Assembly: GCA_047495785.1 (NCBI GenBank)
Contig: JBLDXI010000019.1
Coordinates: 2,790,001 to 2,854,000, forward strand
Direction of reading: 5' to 3'
Length of the DNA: 64,000 bases
Origin: Lepidodermella squamata
Taxonomy: Eukaryota; Gastrotricha
Position 1 is the first letter of the stretch. Each line of letters opens with the position of its first letter. The translations under genes were made by a program, and so were the position numbers. Below the pieces are notes generated by a model. The model saw nothing but the letters and a program-made list of their open reading frames with translations. It made no database searches and had not been told where the DNA came from. Positions 35,171-45,561 of this stretch are shown here, piece after piece.

Positions 35171-37390
35171 TCAACGGCTGTGAATTTTGACCTTGAAATG
35201 AGGTGGTTTGTGAATAACAGCATCATCGCTATCTTCCCATTCAATTTCTTTCGTGATCAGCTCGAATGAAAACCGATGCAGTATCGCTGCGAGGAAGATG
35301 AAGTATTCGACGCGGGCCAGGGCTTCGCCGAGGCAGATTCGAGGACCAAGGCCGAAAGGCATGAAATGGCTCGAGTGGCTGAGTAGTTTGCCGTTTTCGT
35401 CGAGGAAACGCTCGGGTGAGAACTCTTCAGGGTTGCCCCAGTAGGCCTTGTCATGGTGCAGACCGGCCAGATTGTACATAACCAGAGTATTCGGCGGAAC
35501 ATCATAACCTGAAATAGAAAAGTAAGTTTTTTTTAGAAATTTCAAATTTCAAACAAAATTCTAAAAATTTAAATCAAATTTCCAAGGTGTCTAAAACATT
35601 TCATACAAATTTTTAAAATTTTCAAAAATAAATTCGAAATTTCAAACTTCAACTACAATTAGAAAAAAATTCGAAAATATTGAACAAATTTAAAATTTGA
35701 AAATTTGTAAAAATTTAAATTTTCAATTTTCATAAAGTTGGACATACCTGATAATGTAGCATGTTCATCGAGGTTGGTGTGAAACAAAGACAGCGGTACC
35801 AAATTAGCATGTCGCAGGACTTCATACATGACCGCATCTAGGTAGGTCAAATGAGCCCGATCTGCCAGCGTAGGCATGCGATCCGATTCAATGACCGCAT
35901 CCAGCGCTTCGTGACACTTTTGCTGAATTTTCGGGTATTTCGATAGGTAGAACAAGGTCCAAGCCAAGCCATGTGCCGTAGTGTCGGTGCCGGCCAGAAA
36001 CATGTCACCCATGACCGTGGCGAAATCGTACAAATTGATCGGATCGCCCTCTTTTTCCGCTTGAATGAACAAATCCGGGAAGTCGCGGATATTTTCCGAG
36101 TCAAAGTCAGGCCGGTGATCTTCAATCGCTTTGCCGAGTTGATTTTCCATCAATTTAATAAATTCGATGTCAGTTTTGACCTGAGATGGCGTTGCGACGT
36201 ATTGAAGCCATGGAATTAGAAGAAAGGCCTGCTGTTCCACGGTAGTTTGGCCGGTTAGGTTTTTCAGAACATCGATTATGTAGACAAAGGTTTTATCGTC
36301 ACGGTCGAATCGCCTGCCGAGCACAAGAGAGCTGATGACGTTGCCAACGGCGTTCGTCAAAACATTTGCAGGGTCGATTAATTCGCTATTTTTCGCCGTT
36401 ACTTCCAAATCAGCCAACAGGAACCGGCATTCTTCTTGAATTTTTTCAACCATCGCTTCACGACCCATGCCTGCAAAATTATGAATGTAAATTAAACCAA
36501 TTTTTCTCAAATTTTCCGTTTGGGATTATTTTTGAATATTCCATTTTTATTTTATACATTTTATTTTTAATATTTTCAAATTAAATCATTGAGTTTAATC
36601 AAATTCCATTCAATTTCAAAATCGACTTTGAAAAAATCAAAGCCATTGATCATCGATTATCGATTATCGACTATTGATTTATCAGAGTCACGTTCCAATT
36701 TTTGATATTTCTTAGATGATTTTCATCAAAATCGAACTTAATTACTGATTGATTATCGATTATCGATCGATAGCCAATCGATCAAAATCAGTGCATTAGG
36801 ATTTTTTATATGCCGGATGTTTTTCCGAGTGAATTATATTTGTTTTTATTTTACACTAAGATTCACTAATTTGATCGCCTCTTTTGGAATCTTTTTTAGT
36901 CAATTGTTATTAATATTAAAAATTTCCAATTTCAATATCATTTTGAGAATTAATTTTAGGATTTTTAGCACTTACCGAAGTCCCGCATCGCCTTAAGACC
37001 AAATCGCCGATTTTTGCGCCACCTGTCATGGTTAGCAAATGCGATGCCCTCGTGAAGTTTGCTACAGCCAGGAATGCGCAGATCAAACCGCCAGCTGAAG
37101 GTTTTCGCCTGCTCGACGAGCGCCTCATGAATCACCTTAGGGCTGTTGAGCGTAATCATGCGTATCGGGCCAAAGTAGAACGTGTAAATTGGGCCGTACT
37201 TCTCGACCAATTTCGCCAGTGATCGCCACAACTTAGGCTTCCGGCGATCTCGTCCTAGTAGGTACAAACCGCCGATGTAGGGTAAAGGCAGCGGGCCGGG
37301 TGGGAGGCGGAATTTTCGGTCGAAAATAAAACCTTTCCAGCCGAATAATACAGTGGCAATAGCGATAATTCCAGCAATAACTGCAAGCAT
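35171..37390 (-). CDS. Cytochrome P450, clan 2 type, copy 2
   Basis: 491 aa, model complement(35171..35508, 35748..36470, 36976..37390). Exon lengths 415/723/338 are identical to copy 1; only introns differ (239 and 505 nt here, about 50 nt there). Motifs: hinge LPPGPLPLPYIGG; WRKNRRFGLKAMRDFG; helix I FLAGTDTTAHG; YEVLR; FSPERF; haem loop FGLGPRICLGEALARVEYF. All key residues are present. Predicted ER-bound monooxygenase. Intron 1 contains repeated ATCGATTATCGATTATCG-type palindromes (36640-36785), like the loop of the MITE at 572-968. Confidence 0.93.
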
Positions 37391-37447
37391 TTTAATTAAA
37401 AATTTGAGATTTTTAAGAATAGGTTATTACCCGTCTCCCCGTGCGGG

Positions 37448-37455
37448 TTTTTATA
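37448..37455 (-). promoter_or_regulatory. TATA box of P450 copy 2
   Basis: TATAAAAA on the minus strand, 58 nt upstream of the ATG, preceded by a GC-rich stretch. Confidence 0.55.
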
Positions 37456-38552
37456 GCGTCGCGCTTGTCGTTTGGCCTGGTTGACGAGGACGCACTCGTT
37501 GTGCGATAAAGCGACCTATGTGCCGTAGACAACTTGTGACCTACTTTTCGTAGACATTATGGCATGAGGTAGCGCACACGGATTAACGGCGCCGTTTTTT
37601 CCATTCAAAAGGTGTATGCAGTTGGGGTTTTTGCAGTACTAATGAAATGTCTATTTTAATTGATACCAATTTTTTGTCCAATAACAAACAATTAGGTTGA
37701 TTGATGAAAATGTCTCCCGTAAGACCATCAGAAAATTTGGGAGATTTTCGAGTTACTTATATCGTAGTTGGACTGAAGTCTGAAAAGTGCTGTCTCCAGC
37801 TATATACTAAATATTTCGCAATTTTAAGTGAATTTTACGAATTTAAGCTCGAATTCAATATGAAAAATCTTCTCAATCATGAGACATGGATAAAATGGAT
37901 AAAAAAACATAACACCAAAATTCGGTGGTTTTACCGAAATTGTCCCTTGTATTTTGTTTGGAAAAATTTATGAATATAATATCACAAAAAATTAAAAAAT
38001 ACCTGACTTTTAAATCAATTTTTATAACGGGAAGATGAGCCTTTTTGAGACTTTGCTGTTGTCACTCTTTTACAGCCGGGCTTATGCTTCAAAACTAAAA
38101 TTATTGGCAGACCGTCATAACAGCAAATACCCAAAATAGCAAACGCGACAAAACTTTTTTAATTTGCGACATAACAGCAGAAACACGACGCATCTTTTAC
38201 ATAGTAATTTGTCGCTGTTTTGTCGCATTCGCGGTTGCGCAAAGTTGCTGTTTTGTCGTCGAACCGAATTATTAGGAAAAAGAATATCGGATTTAGAATC
38301 GGTTTTTTATTCAAATTGTTCGTAGGTAAATAATCGCAATATTACACATAGTTTTTTTGATAATAATATATAACGCCTCGAGATGTTGGAAGCAGAGAAG
38401 AATATGCAAAACAATAATAATACTTGGGCACAATTTTCAGGCGATATGAAAAATACTAGAATTAAGTGCTGTATAAATATACTCGAATCTATTTACAAAC
38501 TGAGTTTATTGAAGGGCTGGCGATTTTTTTCCAATTAATTCGAATAAATTAT
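37456..38552. other. Intergenic
   Basis: No supported gene. Several TTTTGTCGC/GCGACAAAA motifs recur at 38140-38270 (GCGACAAAAC, TTTGCGACATAACAGC, GTCGCTGTTTTGTCGC), a local imperfect repeat of unknown role. AATAAA for the following minus-strand gene at about 38504-38509. Confidence 0.4.
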
Positions 38553-41500
38553 TTAAATGCATTGAGGTAGCTGGGACCATTTTCCAGACGGCTCGCACAC
38601 AATGAGCGCCGGACCTCGCAGGGTCATTCCGGTCGCGCATCGGTACGCAACCGTGTCCCCTGGCGTTGACAGACGGTCGCGGAACGAGGCGGCCGACGAG
38701 GCGTCCGCAACTGGCGGCACGGTGCCGCAACTCGCCTCAGCCTTAACGTAGGCCTTGACCAGGTACAGCCGTTTTGTTGTTACGTAATAACTAGGCGCGA
38801 GGACTTTGTTAACGAGGAGTGTGTTGAAAAGCGCGACGCTGTTCATGCGTAACGAGAAGCACTCGACCAAATCGGCGGGCGAGAAAATCGACCCGGCTGC
38901 GGATACCGAGTTGTCGTCGGCGTATGGGATGGCGCCGGTTGTCTCCGTGTCCGAGTAGAACAGGCCCATGAAGTCGCCCTGGCTGATGGAGACCTGCTGG
39001 TCGACAGGCACTTCGTACTCGACGAGGCCGGCGGTGTAGGCGCGCAGGGCGTTGTAGCCGACTAGTTGGTACCGAGTGTCATCAAGCTATTAAAAGTACA
39101 AATTCGTCAACATTTGAAAGATCTGGATTTTACGGGATTGTACAGGAGTTTTTTTAATTTCAAAATTAATAGATTTCGAACCATATCATATTTTATTCTC
39201 TATCTAAATTTCTATCTAAATTTGTAAAATTTTACAAATTGATGCAAATTTCTAAAAATTAAACTTAAATTCCTAAAAATTATTTTTCAAGTTCAACAAT
39301 AAAATCTGATCTGCAGAAAAATTAGAAAAATTGAAAATATGTAGAAATGAATTCTAACGGGGCCGCGAATTTTCGAAAATTTGATTTTTTTTTGTCAAGA
39401 ACTCAAAAAATCGATGAAAATGAGAAATTCGGCTTTCTTGGCTAGGAGCGTCATCTCAATAAAATAAAAAATCAGTCATTTATTCCTCTTACCTTTCTGA
39501 AAACTCCAAGATATACTGTCGCGTTGCCTTGCGCCAGTGCGAGGAACGTCCAATGAGTCACCTTGCCGCCGCATGGGAACTGCGCACCTGGGCAGATGTT
39601 CATCCATCCACCTGGCGCCCTGATCGTGCCCATATTTTTGCCGATGGACCCCTGCAAATCTGGAACACCCAACGTGCAAGACGGCAGTTCTTGGCATAGC
39701 GGCAGTTGCGTCCAAGAGCCATCTGACTGGCAGACAACTGTCGCGTTGCCGGCCATGACGAAGCCCAGACGGCATTTGAACACGACCTTGTCACCAGCGC
39801 CGGGTTTGTTCGAAAACGGCTGCGAAGAATCGACTACGGCGGGGTAGCCGTTTTGAATGACGGGAATGTCTGAGCAGAAGCCGGCGCCCAACGATTTGCC
39901 GAGTTCCCGAGCTTTCGACTGCTCGTTCAAGCGTGACGCATCAACTAGGTCAGAAAATGGGACAAAATATTATAAAATTATCGATCAACTTTGAACAATT
40001 TATGAGCAAACACATTTTTGAAGTTTGAAATTTTATTAAAAAATTTTGAAATTTTGAATTTTTTTTAAACTATTTTTCAAACATTTTGAAAATTTCAAAA
40101 CAAATTTCAACAAATTCAATTACGTTTCAATTTCGCAATATTTTTCAAATTTCAAAATTTCAAAATTTAATGTTTATTTTCAAAATTTTAAAATGAATCC
40201 TATTAAAGAATTTATCAGAAAATAGGTCACTGACCTGCGACAAATGCCTTTAATAGGTGAAGTCGCTTCGTAGGCGTCGCAACGGGCGAATTTAGCGAAA
40301 CCGTCCGCGCCCTCATCACCTCAGCCGCCGTCATTTGGTACGCGTAACAGTCATGAAGGTCATTCTGCGAGATACCAGCGACCAAATGCTGGCCATCAGC
40401 AAATGGAATCACGCCGTAACGATCATCGGAATCATAGAAAACGCCAACGAAATCGCCAGATTGAATATTCATCGTCTTGGTTGACTGGATTTGGACTATG
40501 CCGATTTTAGTCGCATTCCAAGTTTCGTAGCCAACCAGCGTGACCTGGTTCGACCCGCCCCGGCGCCAAACTGAGAGATACACCATCCTCTCATCATTCC
40601 GGGTTGAAAATAACTCCCATGTCGTAATGCGACCGTTGCAGGAAAACGTCACGGTTGGGCAGAAATTCAACCAGTTGCCCGGTTTCGGTAGCGAATTCGG
40701 GGTGATGAGCGGGAGATTCCGCGGACCGGCCGAACAAACGGGGGGTGACGTGCAGACTGGAAATTGCGACCACGTTCCGCTTGGCTGGCACGACACGGTC
40801 AGTGAACCCGATTGCAGGTACAACCCAGCCATGCATTGATACGTCACCGAATCGCCGGCTGAGGACCGGCCTAGGAACGACTGCCCGGACTGCGTGGCGT
40901 TTGTAACCACTGGAGCGGAACCGCAGCTCCTCGACCCTAAAATCCTTGCGCGTAAGTTGAATAACCGCTTAACTGGGACAGCGCGATTTGTCCGAATTCG
41001 ATGGTCGCCGTTCATTGATTCAACAATCGAGTCTCGATAGATTGGGACACTGATACAGTCCCATAATTCTTCGACTCGGAAGTCCATCAGCGCCTGTTCC
41101 GAGGCGTAGTTAATCACAGCCTCGCTTTCGGCTGTGTCGTAGTAAATTCCGAAATAATCGCCGTCTCTTATGGTAATTCGGTCTTTTTCGGCGATATTTT
41201 GCGAGATCAGGCCGTATTTTGATACGGTGATGGAGTTGTTGCCTAGCATTTGGAAGGTTGAGTAGCCGGTCTTTCGCCACACTGAGACGTAGACGGTGGA
41301 GTTGCCGCCCTGGGCTACGCTGAACAGTTCCCAGGCGGCGATTGAGCCGAAGCATCGCGAGTTTATGCCTGGGATTAGACAAAGGTTGAGCCAAGTTCCA
41401 GGCTGAGAGGCGCCTTTTGAATTTTGCGAAATTTTAGGTGCGCCCACGGTACACGGCTGTTGACTCGAAATAACTGAAAACACATTTCGTTGAAAAATAA

Positions 41501-43574
41501 ATTTTCAAAAAAATTTCAAAATTTCAAAAGAAATTCAAATTTTTATAAACATTTTATAATTTAAAATGTAAAATTTCTGATCCAATAAAAGACTAACGTT
41601 TGCAGGTGGGAAGGGCAGACCAAGCCGCTGTGGCCTCGCAGCTAACCACCGGACTGCCACTGAGTTCATAGCCCGGCAAGCAAGTGTATTGCACCACGTC
41701 ACCGATACGGCTGTCCCTGCCCGAAAATGAGACAGATGCCGTAGCATTGCCGATTGTCGGCACCTCGCCACACGTATCGTCCTTTTTGCCCGATAGCACC
41801 GCCCTTAGGGCATAAGCTCGTCTAACAGGCTGGCCAAGGCTGGTATCAACAGCCCCGAGATTAGTCAGCTGTTCTTCGACTGTTGCGGCTAGGATAGGGA
41901 TGGAAATGCAATCGGCGATGTCGCCGTATGAGAAGCCGTTTAATCGAGCCTGATCTGCGTATGGTACGATTCCGCCGTCCTCGAGAAGAGCGCCGTTGGA
42001 GTAGAATAAGCCATAGGAATCTCCAGCTTCAACCCAGAATCGGTCATAGCCGGAGGGTGAAACTCGAACTAGGCCAGTTTTGTTAACCAAAACCTGAAAT
42101 TCAAAAAGGATTAGGATTCATTTCCTACGATAATATCGAGATTACTATGTACCTTAGCAGAGCTTCCTATAAAGATTCCTATTTACAATCCAATATTCCT
42201 ATCCCTAAACCTTCGCCTATTGCTATTCCTATTGCTATTGCTATTCCTATTCACTCCTATTGATCTTATAGTTTCGATAATTTCTAGCCACCCTGTTATT
42301 CCTATTCAATACTTATTTCCGATCTCATGTGAAGGATTCTTAATTTATTGATCTGGTCTTGAATTTTTCTGAATATTATACCTGTGTCATGCCGATGAGC
42401 TCGAATTTAGCCGATGGTTGGCGGCTCATTCGCCAAACAGCTAGGAAAATGGGCAAAGCACTTGGGCGGAGACTGAGGAATTCCCAGTATAGGATTTGGC
42501 CAGAACACGGGAATTGAACTTGAGGGCAAATAGCCATCCAACGGCCAGGGTCGCGAAGGTCGCCAGTATTAGCCGGAAGAGAAGCCGGGCCGATGCTACA
42601 AGAACTTCCGCCTATTAGCATTATTGGGGCGAAGAGGAAAGAAGCAAAAATTAAAATAAATTCAAAAAATAAGTTGAAAAGAAAAGTAGAAAAAATTGAA
42701 AAAAAATAAAATAAAATATTTTGAATTTCGGAAAAATTCAAGAAAAACATCAACACTTTCTACTAGGTTTACATGTAATTTTTCGAACTTACTCTCTTCT
42801 GTATAGCCGATTAGAGCAGGTACAGCCGATTCAGCAATAATAGGCGCGATTGTAACTCGGCCTGCCGTAGTCATCAGAGTTCGAATATCATCATCATACA
42901 ACTCGGCAGTCACGACATCGCTCAGCTCAGTAGCTTTGAAGGCGCCAGGAAGCTGTTCGGTGAATATAGGAATTGCAGCATAGTCGCCCTCACGACTGTA
43001 GTGAACACCAATCATGTCACCAGCCTTGACAGTAATTCTGGAAAATAAATCGGTAGCTTTCAGCATAAATTAAAAAGGAAAAAGGGGAAAGGAAAAATAG
43101 GACAAGGAATAGGAATAGGAATAGGAAATGAATAGGAATAGGAATAGGAATAGGAATTTGGGAATATCAGAGGCAAAATAAGAATCCTTACCTTTCAGCC
43201 TGTTCAAGTTGGTACAGCTGCTTCCCTGGTTTCATGCGCGAAACAGCCGTTGATCCAACTAGGAAATACGAATCAGCCGAATCAGCAACTTGCCGCCACA
43301 CATCCAGGTACAGTTGAGCCGATAGATCGACATCGGCGATGAAAAATTCCCATTTCACTAGGGCGCCATCGCAGGGGAACGTGAGCGACTTGTAAATTGT
43401 CATCCAACGTGAAGCGACGTTCAACACGTTGTTATCGGTCGTTTTTCCAGCCTGACATACCCGAGCGTCGATTCGGCTCAGAAATAGGGATAACGCCAAG
43501 ATAACGGCTGAGAAGACCGATGACCGAAGCTGGCGATCGTAAACGCCGTTGCTTCGATTGACTAGCAGCAACAT
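38553..43574 (-). CDS. Secreted protein: five unnamed modules plus four sushi domains
   Basis: 1192 aa, model complement(38553..39086, 39493..39944, 40235..41473, 41598..42093, 42382..42611, 42793..43037, 43192..43574), phases consistent. Signal peptide (SVFSAVILALSLFLSRIDA). Five copies of a module of about 170 aa: a Cys-rich entry (C..G....N....GRWM..CP...F.C.G....WEF), an LxVWR strand with F.LVG, then V..GD..G..Y.......IPYAD and a DL.DC end. Copies 2-5 each finish with a sushi/CCP domain of four Cys and a W (for example VVSCEATAAWSALPTC). I recall similar WxF...VWR...GD..G modules in other invertebrate extracellular proteins but know no name for them; a jelly-roll fold is a guess. Likely matrix or immune-surface protein. 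The order module-sushi repeated four times shows internal duplication. Confidence 0.88.
42176..42312. repeat. Degenerate (CCTATT)n in intron 3
   Basis: CTATTCCTATTGCTATTCCTATT-type hexamers, complementary to the (AGGAAT)n tract in intron 1 of the same gene. Confidence 0.7.
43100..43157. repeat. (GGAATA)n in intron 1
   Basis: About nine GGAATA units with small interruptions, within intron 1 (43038-43191) of the sushi gene. Confidence 0.85.
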
Positions 43575-43737
43575 GCGCGGGAAACAAGTAGGAAATTTGA
43601 TAATTTAATCTAGCTTTGAAATTAATGAGTCTAGTTTCAGGAAGTAAAACAAACGAAAAAGGTGCCGCTTAGCGATTTATTTGATCTGGACTAAAATTCT
43701 CGCGGAAACCAGGTAGCGTTAATTAAATATCACAGCG

Positions 43738-43880
43738 TTGCGCGCATCGCGTGCGCGTTACGCCTGGCCGATTTGTGCGCGGGCGCAATAAAAATTGCCA
43801 AGGTAATAAAACGCGCGCGCATAAAGGCGCGCAAATATTTGGCGCGCGCAGGTGTGAGCCGGCCCGTGCGCGCACATTTT
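43738..43880. promoter_or_regulatory. GCGCGC-rich upstream block
   Basis: A dense run of GCGC, CGCGCGC and TGCGCGC motifs in an otherwise AT-rich region, 165-305 nt upstream of the sushi gene ATG. A CpG-rich promoter or enhancer is the simplest reading. The other nearby gene lies 3'-end-on, so only the sushi gene is a natural target. Confidence 0.45.
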
Positions 43881-44284
43881 ATTATCACTAACCGCCGTGT
43901 CAACATCGGCGCTGTCGTCGTCTTCGTCTCTTTCTTGCTCGTCGTTTCGTTGTTACATTAACAATTCCGCTGAATTTATTTGCCGACGCCTTTTGTTTTT
44001 AAGGCATCGGCGCGAGGCGGAGAGGTGTGAGCGAGTCAAATTTTTTCGGCGCACATTTAATTGAAAAAATTACTTTCAAATTTTAGCTCGGAAATTTCAT
44101 CAACCATCAAAATAAATATTTTGTTTACGCGTAAAAATAATAATGCTTGTTACGATATATTTAGCCAGACTAAAAATGTCCGAAAAATTGGGACATGAAA
44201 TTTACAAAATTATTTTTATTTGAACAACAAAACGATTTGAAAATATAAGCATTTAGGACATAATTTGTTGATCAGATATTTCAG
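43881..44284. other. Intergenic
   Basis: AT-rich, no further feature seen. Confidence 0.4.
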
Positions 44285-45226
44285 TCAATCATCTTCCTCT
44301 TCCTTTTTTTCCCCAGGCGGTGGTCCGTAAGGATCGTAGCCCGGTCCGGGGTAGCGAGGCATGTTTTGAATATCGACAATATTGGTGTACCAATTTTTGT
44401 GCCAGTTCCAGTAGTTGTGATACGCCTGAAGGCCTGCAACATGGTTCCGCAAAAAATCATACTGCTGTGCGCTAAATTGAGCCATTTGACCTAGAAAAGG
44501 ATACAAATTAATTAAACACTCTTAATCAGTTCAAATAGTAAAATAGTGATAGTCAAAGCCAAACTATTAAAACCTTTGTCTGTTTTTATCCGATTTTTGA
44601 GTAAAGTCGATGGCGAATAATTCAAGTACAAACATGAATGTATATTTTAAAATGTTTTTTATGGGAGCAATTGGTTTGCGCGCTATAATTGGTGAGCAAT
44701 TGAGTGCGAGGTAATTAAGGCTGCGCGCAAGGTGAATTTGGTTATAGGTAAGTTGGACTAGAAATGTTGATAAAGGTGCCACTATTTGTACTCATTGGAA
44801 AGAGCTATAATTGGGCTATATCACGGCTCGAAAACCGACAACTTTTTCCACAGTTCACCTTTGACCTTTGTCAGTCAAAATAATTCGCACCCAAAGAAAT
44901 TCGCGAACATTGAGGATTTGAAATTTACCTAATTGGTTGTGAGCTGCGTGGACATAAGAGCGGTAATAAGCTTCCCGTTGGCCCCACGTGTTGAGAGCCT
45001 CGAAGTATTTTCGATACTGATCGTCGCGTTCTGCTACGGTGTTATCAGGAGGGGGCGGTGGCACGAAATCGACCTGAAACTGATCAGCCAGTGCTCCAGC
45101 CGCTCTTGGGGTGAGAGTAGCTACTGGCGCCGCTAGAATTTAAAAACAGTTTTTTTAATATGTCTCTTGTTCTATTTCGAAAATTTATATCCTACGAGGA
45201 GGCACTGGCGGAGGTGGCGCAGCCAT
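44285..45226 (-). CDS. Small proline/tyrosine-rich protein with acidic tail
   Basis: 146 aa, model complement(44285..44490, 44929..45132, 45196..45226). Exon 1 encodes MAAPPPPVPP. The middle has a DQYRKYFEAL...REAYYRSYVHAAHNQ helix-prone stretch; the end is PRYPGPGYDPYGPPPGEKK and EEEDD. There is no signal peptide. I do not recognise a family. PPPPVPP at the N-terminus is a typical SH3/EVH1 ligand, and the PGPGYDPYGPPP stretch recalls PY-type or cuticle-like low-complexity linkers. It resembles its neighbours at 48841-49822 and 50327-51352 in composition only. The start could be further upstream. Confidence 0.6.
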
Positions 45227-45561
45227 CTATTGGAATATTCTCGAAAAGTCACAATTTAATATAATAAATGCTTGGCTTTATTTGGCAACGTGTCTTGGAG
45301 TTTTCCAGCCCTCGCGATTGCCATATCTTAGTGCATAAATAATTCAGGTAAATCAATGCAACGAGTCTCGTTTTTTCTGCCTTTTGATTTTGACATCAAT
45401 AGAAACCAAGAAAAAAACACAACCTTGTCAATGGAATCACAAATAGTTTATTCTTTCAAATAAATCTGTTTTGATTTGTTGATAATGTCCGTTAACGGTG
45501 AATCATGCAATAATTGGGCGAGTAGTCATCTAAAATTAACGGCATGGGCTCGATGAGGTTT
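45227..45561. other. Intergenic
   Basis: Promoter side of the small gene and 3' flank of the Pif-like gene; AATAAA (minus) near 45448. Nothing else seen. Confidence 0.45.
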
